A DNA stretch of 12,922 nucleotides from Clostridia bacterium (GTDB taxonomy: Bacteria; Bacillota_A; Clostridia; Oscillospirales; Acutalibacteraceae), in assembly GCA_017549665.1 (NCBI GenBank), contig JAFYUD010000084.1, forward strand, positions 1 to 12,922, given 5' to 3'. The notes under the pieces are model-generated. The model was not told the origin of the DNA, did not search any database, and saw only the letters and a list, made by a program, of their open reading frames with translations. Positions 1 to 7,600 of the stretch are shown piece after piece (within the stretch, counting starts at the first letter, position 1; each line of letters begins with the position of its first letter). The position numbers and the translations under genes were made by a program.

Positions 1-5
1 AATGT

Positions 6-10
6 CCTCC
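6..10 (-). promoter_or_regulatory. Shine-Dalgarno of a gene starting beyond the left edge
   Basis: On the minus strand this reads GGAGG, followed by five more bases to the window edge. With usual spacing, a start codon would lie immediately outside the window. It sits about 30 bases downstream of the minus-strand promoter at 41-69, so the two together describe the leader of an unseen leftward gene. The gene itself is not visible, so its identity is unknown. Confidence 0.5.
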
Positions 11-57
11 ATTCTGTTTTTTCGGTTGGTAGCCGTTTTTACTATATCAGAATGGAG
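7..57. repeat. 10-bp perfect inverted repeat around the left-edge promoter
   Basis: The arms CTCCATTCTG (7-16) and CAGAATGGAG (48-57) are perfect inverted complements separated by 31 bases. The right arm lies in the spacer between the -35 and -10 hexamers of the leftward promoter; the left arm overlaps its Shine-Dalgarno. Because the predicted transcript would start near position 34, the right arm is not transcribed, so an RNA hairpin is unlikely. A bipartite protein-binding operator fits better. This is inference from position only. Confidence 0.35.
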
Positions 58-69
58 TTTTCTTGTCAC
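41..69 (-). promoter_or_regulatory. Leftward sigma-A type promoter
   Basis: On the minus strand, a -35 hexamer GTGACA (64-69) is followed by a 17-base spacer and a -10 hexamer TATAGT (41-46), preceded by TGA, giving an extended -10. Each hexamer matches the consensus at 5 of 6 positions. Transcription would start near 34 and run off the left edge. Confidence 0.5.
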
Positions 70-104
70 CTATACTTGCTTGCTGACACTAAAGTCCGTA
101 CATT

Positions 105-130
105 CCACCTGCATAGCAGGTGGTTTTTTT
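105..130 (+). terminator. Rho-independent terminator, plus strand
   Basis: CCACCTGC (105-112), loop ATA and GCAGGTGG (116-123) form a perfect 8-bp stem followed by seven Ts (124-130). The U-tract exists only for plus-strand transcription. No plus-strand gene ends in the visible part, so it must serve a transcript entering from the left or a short RNA antisense to the leftward leader. Confidence 0.6.
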
Positions 131-142
131 ATTCGGCATAAC

Positions 143-172
143 AAAAACGGCACATCCAAGGATGTGCCGTTT
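143..172 (-). terminator. Terminator of the transporter-mannosidase-ubiquitin operon
   Basis: AAACGGCACATCC (145-157), loop AA and its perfect complement (160-172) form a 13-bp stem. Read on the minus strand, the stem is followed by a T-run across 147-143. It begins 6 bases after the stop codon of the ubiquitin-like gene, so it closes that operon. The plus-strand side also has a T-rich stretch, so it may work in both directions. Confidence 0.8.
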
Positions 173-177
173 ATTCT

Positions 178-660
178 TTATTTACTGAAAAAACTGATTA
201 CTGCATTTATAAGATAAGAAATAAAACAGATAACTTTTTCAAAAAAGTCCGTATGCTCACCTTTACCGCAGAGTTTGCAAAGATTTCCTGCATCTTCTGC
301 CGGTTCAGTAACAGGTTCAGTCACAATTTCGATTGTTGTTTCTTCCTGAGTTGTTGTTTCGGGTTCACGGAGTGTAAGGTGAAGTGTTGACTCCTTCTGA
401 ATATTATAATCAGAAAGTGTTTTTCCGTCTTCAAGCTCTTTACCTGCAAAAAACAATTTCTGCTTCTCAGGAGAAATACCTTCTTTTTCCTGAATCTTTA
501 CCCTGATTGCATCTATGGAATCATTGGGTTCAACTTCAAGAGTAATTGTTTTGTCTGTAAGTGTCTTTACAAAAATCTGCATTGCAGATGCTGAAACAGT
601 CATAGAAAATAATGCAACCGCAACAAGAACAAAAGCAATTATTCTTTTAATTTTTTTCAT
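178..660 (-). CDS. Secreted ubiquitin-like protein without Gly-Gly, with a Cys-motif tail
   Basis: The protein has 160 residues. Residues 1-26 form a signal peptide (KKIKR, a hydrophobic core, then an ASA cleavage motif). Cleavage would leave Met27 as the first residue, exactly ubiquitin's native N-terminus. Residues 27-98 align without gaps to ubiquitin 1-72; by eye against the human sequence I count 17 differences, about 76% identity. In ubiquitin numbering, K6, K11, K29, K33, K48 and K63 are kept and K27 is Arg. The Ile44 patch is altered (I44F, V70T). The terminal LRGG is replaced by a Thr/Glu-rich linker (about 99-125), then CKLCGKGEH (128-135) and a Phe-rich amphipathic or hydrophobic helix (about 138-160). 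The ATG at 658-660 is chosen over an in-frame ATG 39 bases upstream because AGGAGG lies 7 bases before it and the longer form would overlap the mannosidase stop. It is the last gene of the operon, 22 bases after the mannosidase. The family call is very sure. It cannot be conjugated as ubiquitin is; its real role is unknown. Confidence 0.93.
   Translation of the reverse strand: MKKIKRIIAFVLVAVALFSMTVSASAMQIFVKTLTDKTITLEVEPNDSIDAIRVKIQEKEGISPEKQKLFFAGKELEDGKTLSDYNIQKESTLHLTLREPETTTQEETTIEIVTEPVTEPAEDAGNLCKLCGKGEHTDFFEKVICFISYLINAVISFFSK
181..279 (-). other. C-terminal Cys/His plus Phe-rich helix tail of the ubiquitin-like protein
   Basis: Residues 128-160 consist of CxxCGKxxH followed by [20 protein letters not shown]. 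Pattern and terminal placement resemble the tail of the large repeat protein encoded at 4616-4738 (CxCxCH, then a Phe-rich helix ending FLRKLFG, then CxCGxxH). I recall tails of this style on other secreted clostridial proteins but know no established function. Envelope retention or partner binding is inference. Confidence 0.6.
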
Positions 661-682
661 ATAAAAACCTCCTGTTTTTATA

Positions 683-1933
683 TTATAAAATTTTATCAAT
701 CATAAATATTGCAAAAAGTGTGTTTGCCCAAGCAAACCAGCTTCTTGTGAATTCATCGGGGTTATCGCAGTTGAAACCTTCGTGCATAAAGCCCGTACCT
801 GCATCCGTAGAAAGAAGCGTGTTATAAATTCTTTCAATCTCTCCCCTGTCGTCTGTTGTAAGACCTTCAATGAGAAGACCTATATGCCAGATATAATTTT
901 CGGGAGTATGCGGACTGCCGATACCCTTTGCAGCAGAGCCTTCAAAGTAATAGGGATTACATTTGCTCAGAACATAATCTCTTGTGCGAAGATACATTTC
1001 GTCTGTCTTATCGCAGTAACCCATATAAGGCATTGCAAGAAGACTGGGGACATTTGCATCATCCATCATAAGCTTATTTCCGAGTCCGTCAACCTCATAA
1101 GCATATACTTTTCCGTTTTCTGTTTCAACAACAGCGAAATCATTAATGCCCTTTTCAACCTCTGCACAAAGATTCTCTGCAGTTGCTTTGTAAAGATCAA
1201 CTACACCTGCATCGGCAAGGTTTTTGTGAAGATTCTTGAGAGTTGCAACAATGAACATATTTGAAGGTACAAGGAAAGGATATACGCATTTGTCATCACT
1301 GGGTCTGAATGCACTTCGGACCATGCCTGTATAAGCATAATCTGCACCGTAACCGTTGTTATCAAGTGTATCCTTGCCGTTTTCCCATCCTCTGCGGAAA
1401 TAATACTCTGAATTCTTCGGATTCTGCTCTGTTATAAGAGTATCAAGAATAACCTTATAAGCGTTATTGAACTTATCACCGAAAATTTCCATATCGCCTG
1501 TGTTTTCATAATATCTGTTGAGAAGCCACAGAGGGTAAATAAGTGAGTCAATCTCATATTTACGCTCCCATACGATGTCAAGCTTCATTGTGTCATCGTT
1601 ATGACCTCTGCCGTTTGCAGATTCATTGAATGCATTCGCATAAGGGTCAAGGCAGATAAGCCCGAACTGTCTTTCAAGAAGACTTTTAACAAGAGCTTTT
1701 GAATCCGCATCATCTTTTGCGGCTCTTACATAATGACTGACCTGAACACTGCTGTCACGAAGCCACATCGCTTCAATATCACCTGTGATGATGAAGACGT
1801 TGCCTTCATCATCAAACTTCACAGTGGTTTCAAGTGTATTCAGATAGCATTTGCGGAACATTTCACGGACCTTTTCGTCTTTGATTTTTTCCGCCATAAT
1901 ATCAAGGTTTTTATAAAGATTTTCGTATGCCAT
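683..1933 (-). CDS. Glycoside hydrolase family 125 exo-alpha-1,6-mannosidase
   Basis: The protein has 416 residues, close to the full length of GH125 enzymes, which remove terminal alpha-1,6-mannose with inversion. Family hallmarks in order are [17 protein letters not shown] (49-65), a [12 protein letters not shown] block (203-214), [15 protein letters not shown] (289-303), [14 protein letters not shown] (337-350) and MHEGF followed by [13 protein letters not shown] (383-407). By motif position and spacing, Asp213 (or 214) and Glu385 should match the general acid and base assigned in the Clostridium perfringens and pneumococcal enzymes; that mapping is from memory. There is no signal peptide, so it should act in the cytoplasm on imported oligosaccharides. 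The start at 1931-1933 has a modest AAAGG upstream, and only 14 bases separate it from the transporter stop, indicating cotranscription and probably coupled translation. The substrate could be host N-glycan cores or fungal mannan fragments. Confidence 0.92.
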   Translation of the reverse strand: MAYENLYKNLDIMAEKIKDEKVREMFRKCYLNTLETTVKFDDEGNVFIITGDIEAMWLRDSSVQVSHYVRAAKDDADSKALVKSLLERQFGLICLDPYANAFNESANGRGHNDDTMKLDIVWERKYEIDSLIYPLWLLNRYYENTGDMEIFGDKFNNAYKVILDTLITEQNPKNSEYYFRRGWENGKDTLDNNGYGADYAYTGMVRSAFRPSDDKCVYPFLVPSNMFIVATLKNLHKNLADAGVVDLYKATAENLCAEVEKGINDFAVVETENGKVYAYEVDGLGNKLMMDDANVPSLLAMPYMGYCDKTDEMYLRTRDYVLSKCNPYYFEGSAAKGIGSPHTPENYIWHIGLLIEGLTTDDRGEIERIYNTLLSTDAGTGFMHEGFNCDNPDEFTRSWFAWANTLFAIFMIDKIL

Positions 1934-1947
1934 AAGTATACCTTTAA

Positions 1948-4458
1948 TTATTTCTTTGATTTTTTCTGAGCCTTGAGCTGTTCTCTGTATGCTTTTTCTT
2001 CAGCTTCCTTTGCAAGACGCTCTGCTTCTTCTGCAGCAAGTTTTTCTTCAACTCTCTGCTTTGCAGCTTCGTATTCTACTGCAATTTCATCAAAGTGCTG
2101 ATAGTTTTCGTACTGCTGAACCATCTTTTCTGCATCAAGATAGGGCTTTGCGGCACGGTTGAAAACTGCATGTTTGTCCATTTCTTTCTTGCTGTTATCA
2201 CGGGCAGCCTTACGCTTTGCTTCAACAGCTTTGATTTCGTCTTTAAGCTCACCGAGTCTTACGTTATCTTTAGACTTCTTAGCCTGAGCCTTTTCGAGAT
2301 AAAGTTTCTTGAGAAGTTCATCACATTCGTCTTCTTCATTATAGAAACCTTCAAGAACAGCAAAATCAGGCTGAACAAAATCTTCAGGATTATTGAAATT
2401 CTTTCTGATTTCCTTGAGAGCAAGCTTCTTGTTCTTTGCAATATCAATAGCCTTTGAACGTGCTTCCTTAGCAGCAGCATCTATCTTGGGCATTGATTTT
2501 GCGTCAGAAATCTCTGCATTGATTTCGTTGATATTCATATCAAGAAGACCGTGAAGTCCTGCAGAATATACCTTACGGCTCTGTTCAAGCTGTGCATAGT
2601 AAACAGGGTTTGAATATTTATCAAGTTCAGCACATACAAACTTTGCAATTTCAATTTCTTCATTGAACTGCTTGTCAGCATTGTAAGCCTTCTTAGCAGC
2701 TTTCTTCTGAGCTTTATCAGAAATACCCTTATATGATTTCTTATCAGGAGTTTTAGGCTCAGCAACAGCCATTTCTCTTGCATTTCTGATGATATCAACA
2801 CCTTCAACAAGGTCTTCATCTTTAAGGGCACCGTTACCGTAGTCTTCATACATCGCACGGACTTTAAGAACACGGATAACTGACTGCTGTTTTCTTTCAT
2901 TGAAGTCATACCAGAAATAAGGAATAACGTTCATGAAAGCACCGACAGCGGCAATGATGATGAGAGCGTGCATAAGAGGAATAAAAATGTCAAGGTCATA
3001 CAATGCCGAATAGGGATTAACATAGTTGTTCTGACCTGCAGCCATCTGCTCTGCAAGGATTTCACCGACTGTTTTGCCGTCACCGAGCATACGGTTGAGA
3101 ACATTGGGGTCAGCTGTTACCTTCTTAGCCATTTCAGCTGTGATACCGCCTCTTTCATAGATAACAGGAAGAACAGCCGATGTACCGAGAGTGATAATAG
3201 TACCGATTGTGGCAACGGCTGAGAACATACCGTCAATTCTCTCGCCTGTCTGATACTGCTGATAATCACGGATGTCTGCCTGAATTGATGGGTTAAGAAT
3301 ATGTGCAAATGAACCCATCAGAGCATTGAGGTAAAGACAGCCGAGAATAAGCCAGATTGTAAGATTATTGATCTCCTGAGTAAAGGGAAGCATCATAAGA
3401 ATGAATGCAACGTTCATCATGTTTGTAACAACAAGAACTGATTTTTTACCCCATTTTCTGATACAGAAGGGAGCCGCAATCATGCCCCAGAGAGATGCGT
3501 TACCGTAAAGGGTAACAACGAGACCGTAAATATTACCCGAACATGCACCGCCGTAGTTATAAAGCCAGTTGAGAATGTTTGCATATGCTGATTCAAGGAA
3601 TCCGATCCAGCCTGCAAGTGAAATAATCCAGAAATACTTATTCTTTGCAACTGCACGGAGAGCATCTGTGAATTTGATCTGAACAACGTGAGTTCTTGCC
3701 TGAACAATCTTCTCTTCTGTATATTTATAAACGATGATACAAAGAAGAATACCGCCCACGGCAAGGATAGGATAAAGGAATCTGTAAACACGGATATCTG
3801 TTGTGTTTGTATGGAAAAGATTACGTGCAATAATGGGTGTGAAGAGATTTACTACTGTGGGAGCAAATGAATAAACAACGCTCTTGATTGATGCAACATC
3901 TGTTCTTTCCTGTGTATTGGGAGAAAGAACGTGAATGAGGTTTTCATAACCGTCATAGAAGAAATAGTAGATAAAGTTGAGTGCAATATTCAGAATAAGA
4001 ATGAGTGCACACTTGGCAACATAGTCTGCATCTCTGCCGAATATCTGACCGTTACCAACGATTAAGCTTAACTTATCATACGGGAACCATACAATAAGGT
4101 TACATATAATGGCTGTGGGAATAGCCATTGTAACTATGTACGGACGGTATTTACCTGCCTTGTTTCTCGTGTTATCAATAATTGTAGCACGGATGCCTGT
4201 AAAAGGTATGTTAACAATAATTGCGATAACATAAAGCAGATACATATCTGTGGCACCAACGCCGAGTGTTGAAGAAATGAGTGTGTTACCCATTGCAAGA
4301 AGACATGCATTACCGAGTGTGATAATCATGTAAGCACCGATACCGCCGCCTGAATAAGCAGCAATTTCACGGAAATTCATGTAACGGCCCTTAGGTGGTG
4401 TTTTCCAGTAGGTTTTAACCTTGCCGACGGTGTCGACAACTTTTTCTTTAATGTCCAT
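1948..4458 (-). CDS. GPH-family (MelB-like MFS) sugar transporter with long cytoplasmic tail
   Basis: The protein has 836 residues, far longer than the roughly 450-500 usual for glycoside-pentoside-hexuronide cation symporters. About twelve hydrophobic segments lie between residues 36 and 516. The family signature DIRDYQQYQTGERIDGMFSA occupies 395-414 (DxxDYxxxxTGxRxxG in the family). A polar loop of about 50 residues (434-487), predicted outside, precedes the last helix. Residues about 520-836 form a soluble Lys/Glu/Ala-rich tail with predicted helical or coiled-coil character (about 570-600, 660-690, 715-760, 790-836). The start at 4456-4458 follows AGGAGGT by 6 bases. It is the first gene of a three-gene operon with a GH125 mannosidase 14 bases downstream, so the likely cargo is a mannose-containing disaccharide or oligosaccharide; specificity is inferred from that neighbour only. 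The tail could be a regulatory or scaffold domain. Confidence 0.88.
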   Translation of the reverse strand: MDIKEKVVDTVGKVKTYWKTPPKGRYMNFREIAAYSGGGIGAYMIITLGNACLLAMGNTLISSTLGVGATDMYLLYVIAIIVNIPFTGIRATIIDNTRNKAGKYRPYIVTMAIPTAIICNLIVWFPYDKLSLIVGNGQIFGRDADYVAKCALILILNIALNFIYYFFYDGYENLIHVLSPNTQERTDVASIKSVVYSFAPTVVNLFTPIIARNLFHTNTTDIRVYRFLYPILAVGGILLCIIVYKYTEEKIVQARTHVVQIKFTDALRAVAKNKYFWIISLAGWIGFLESAYANILNWLYNYGGACSGNIYGLVVTLYGNASLWGMIAAPFCIRKWGKKSVLVVTNMMNVAFILMMLPFTQEINNLTIWLILGCLYLNALMGSFAHILNPSIQADIRDYQQYQTGERIDGMFSAVATIGTIITLGTSAVLPVIYERGGITAEMAKKVTADPNVLNRMLGDGKTVGEILAEQMAAGQNNYVNPYSALYDLDIFIPLMHALIIIAAVGAFMNVIPYFWYDFNERKQQSVIRVLKVRAMYEDYGNGALKDEDLVEGVDIIRNAREMAVAEPKTPDKKSYKGISDKAQKKAAKKAYNADKQFNEEIEIAKFVCAELDKYSNPVYYAQLEQSRKVYSAGLHGLLDMNINEINAEISDAKSMPKIDAAAKEARSKAIDIAKNKKLALKEIRKNFNNPEDFVQPDFAVLEGFYNEEDECDELLKKLYLEKAQAKKSKDNVRLGELKDEIKAVEAKRKAARDNSKKEMDKHAVFNRAAKPYLDAEKMVQQYENYQHFDEIAVEYEAAKQRVEEKLAAEEAERLAKEAEEKAYREQLKAQKKSKK

Positions 4459-4484
4459 CAGAAGACCTCCTTATACAATTTATA

Positions 4485-4513
4485 ATTATATCATAAATTA
4501 TTACTTTTTTCAC
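4485..4513 (-). promoter_or_regulatory. Promoter of the transporter-mannosidase-ubiquitin operon
   Basis: On the minus strand, -35 GTGAAA (4508-4513), a 17-base spacer and -10 TATAAT (4485-4490) with an upstream TGA (extended -10). Transcription would start near 4478, leaving a leader of about 20 bases that carries only the ribosome binding site. A 15-base stretch covering the -10 (4485-4499) matches the one at the promoter of the large repeat gene (10206-10220) at 14 of 15 positions. Confidence 0.65.
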
Positions 4514-4569
4514 CACCTTTTTTTATTTTTAGTATACATTTTTAAGAGCCATTATTGTGTATTATTTAC

Positions 4570-4598
4570 AAAAAAACTCCCCGATTTTCATCGGGGAG
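4570..4598 (-). terminator. Rho-independent terminator of the repeat-protein gene
   Basis: On the minus strand, CTCCCCGA (from 4598-4591), a six-base loop and TCGGGGAG (to 4577) form a perfect 8-bp GC-rich stem followed by seven Ts (4576-4570). It lies 14 bases after the stop codon of the large gene and upstream of the next operon's promoter, so the two minus-strand units are transcriptionally separate. Confidence 0.85.
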
Positions 4599-4612
4599 AA
4601 ATTTAATTGGTT

Positions 4613-7600
4613 TTACCAGTGAGCTGCACCGCAAGCGCAGTAACGATGCTGTTCCATACCGAAGAGTTTACGGAGGAATGTTGCGAAATCAAAGAAGAAC
4701 TTAACGAATGCGTTCTTGCTGTGACAGTTACAACCGCAGTTTGTTACTGATTCATCTTCTTCGGGAGCTGAGGGGTCATAATCGGGGTCGGGAGGACAAT
4801 CGAAAGCGATTTCAACGGGTCCGACAATGATTTCAGCATTGATTGTGAGCTTACCTGTTGATGAGTTATAAACATAACCTGATGTTACAAGTCTGCCGTC
4901 AATATAGATTTCAACGAAATCGGGAAGAAGATATCCCTTTTCAGGAATGATTGTGGTGTGATATGTCTGTCTTTCATTGATTGTTGTATTCTGATTTGAA
5001 AGAGAGGCATTTGTTGAGTTGATAACAACATCAAGCTTGCCACCAAGAGCTCTGGCTGTAACATAGATATCACCGAGGATAGCTGCGCCGTTGATTGTAA
5101 GAACACCTGTTTCAAGGTTATAAGTGTAATTTTCAGCTGCGAGAGTTGTTCCGCCGACTGTGATTCTTACATCTTCGGGAAGTGTTTCTCCTGTGAATGT
5201 AATTACATAATCAACACCGTATGTAGCAACATCTGTATTATCAACACCGTCAACACGCCATGTAACGTTATATTCGTTTGCCTTATACTCTGCTGTGATT
5301 GTGATGTTTTCAGCAGGCATCTTATCGGGAACATTTACCCATTCACCTGTGTAACCGAGTTTATCGGGTACCTTTTGTGCGGGAATTGAATCACCGTAGC
5401 TTACTGATGCTGAGTAAACTGTAAGACCTTCAACCTTCCAATAAACTGTGTACTTTCTTGCTGTGTATTCAGCGTTGATTGTAAGATCCTTTGCAGGCAT
5501 TGTTCTGTAAGGATTATCCCAGTTGCCGATGTAACCGTTTTTAGCGGGAACGGAAAGTGTGGGAATTATTGAACCGTAAGCGATATCTCTTGTTTCATAG
5601 AATTCGCCGTCAACATACCATACAACTGTATATTTTCTTGCTGTTTCAGAGAAGATAGCTGTGTATGTTGTGTCGCCCTTTACTGTTGAAACTGTGGGAC
5701 TCCATGTAAGGAATGTATACTGCTTTTCAGGAGTAGATTCCTTAACGGGAACACCGTATGTTTCGGTATCATATACGGGTGTTTCACCGTATTTCCAGAT
5801 TTCTTCATATGTGCCTGAAGGTGTTACCCATGTGATTGTGTAGCTCTTTGCTTCGTATGTAACCACGATTGTGATGTCATTAGTAGGCATTACTTCGGGA
5901 ATTTCATACTTTGCTTCGTGACCTTCTTTTTCAGCAATAGTAGGAATATAAGTGATTGCAGCACCATTTTCAACCTTATCAGTATCAATTACAACACCGT
6001 TTTCATACTGCCATGTAACTGTGTACTTTCTTGCTGATTCGGCATACTTTGCAGTGTAAGTTGTGTCACCTTCAACGAGAGTGATATCCTTATCCCATCC
6101 TGTGAATGTGAAATCTGTTGTTTCTGTTGAGGGTTTGTATGTTACGCCTGTGAATACGGGCATTGTGCCGTATGTGAAGAGAGTGGGATAAACATTATCG
6201 CCGACAACCCATGTTATTGTGTAATCATTGGGTGTGTATTTTACATTGACTGTAACATTTGTTGCAGGCATTGTTGAGGGGAAAGCTTCCCATTTACCTG
6301 TATGTCCCTTCTTATCGGGTATTGCAGGAACATTCACGATACCTGAACCATAAGCAATTGTTTCTTCAAGAACAACATTACCGTCAGCCTTCCATGTGAT
6401 TGTATATTCATTGGGAGTCTTTGAATATACTGCATAGTAAACGATATCTGTTGAACCTGCTACGGGATAACCTGAAATAAGTTCACCGTCAACTGTTTCT
6501 GACCAGCCGATGAATGTATATGTGTACTCTGCATCTGCAGGCTTTTCGGGATTGCTTCTGTTATATTCAATCTGTGTTCCGTTTTCGAAGCCCTGCTGAT
6601 AGTAAGCACCTGTTGATGTACCGTCAAGATACCATGTTACGAGAGCACCCTTGACGTATGCGGGATAAATCTTTACATCGTGGTCGGGCATTGTTTCGGG
6701 AACATCAACCCATGAACCAACAGAACCGATCTTTTCGGGAACCTGAGGAATATTTGTGATTGCTGAACCGTAAGCGAGTACATGACTTGCAACAAGTGAA
6801 TTGTCTTCAGCATACCAATAAATTGTGTAGCTGTTGGGAGTCTTGTCAAATGTTGCTTCGTATGTTACTTCACCCTTTACAACTGAAAGTTCTGGTGTCC
6901 AGCCTGCGAATGTATAAGTATATTTGCTGTCTGCCGCTTTTACGGGAGTTGTGCCTGAATATACGGGAAGTGAATCGTAATCAACCATATCGTAATGGAA
7001 TTCAGTTCCCTCTACATTCCATGTGATTTTGTACTTGATGGGAGTGTATACAGGCTTGACAACAATGTTCTGAGCAGGCATTGTTACATTTCCGCTGTAA
7101 TCCCATGCTACTGTGTAACCTTCTTTTCCGGGAGCTGAAACAACATCTGTGGGAATTGTTTCACCGTAACCGAGAAGACCGCTGTGGATAACATCACCGT
7201 CTTCATCAACCCATTTGATTTCATATGATTTGGGGGATTTTTCAAATACAGCTGTGTATGTTGCGGGACCTGTTACAAGGTCAATATCAGGTGTCCAGCC
7301 GATGAACTTATATTCATAATAAGGATCGGTTGTAACAGCGGGGTCAGCGTGTGAAGGATATGTGTTGAATTCATGCTCTGATGTTTCAATTTCACCGTTG
7401 ATATCCCATGTAATTGTGTAAGTAAGGATTTTGTAATCAGCAGTAAGAGTAACATTACCCCAGTTCTTATCACCGAGATCACCACTATAGGTGGTGTTTC
7501 TTACCCATGAGCCTGTTGAAGCCTGAAGGAAACGCCATGTTACAAACTCATAACCGTCTCTTACAGCTTCGGGAAGCACAAGTTCGTCTTCAACAGTATA

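Noticed and set aside
2..217. Plus-strand ORF of 71 codons at the left edge
   Set aside because: It runs through two terminator hairpins and a minus-strand promoter, has no ribosome binding site visible, and its translation looks like non-coding sequence.
178..660. Ubiquitin-like sequence as eukaryotic contamination
   Set aside because: It has a bacterial signal peptide, a strong Shine-Dalgarno, operon spacing of 22 bases after GH125, and a bacterial-type terminator directly after it.
661..699. Upstream in-frame start for the ubiquitin-like gene
   Set aside because: It would overlap the mannosidase stop and place the AGGAGG inside the coding region; the ATG at 658-660 gives a normal signal peptide and proper spacing.
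2095..2457. Plus-strand and other-frame ORFs within the transporter, mannosidase and repeat-protein genes
   Set aside because: They are antisense or frame-shifted shadows of long, family-matching genes, with no initiation signals of their own.
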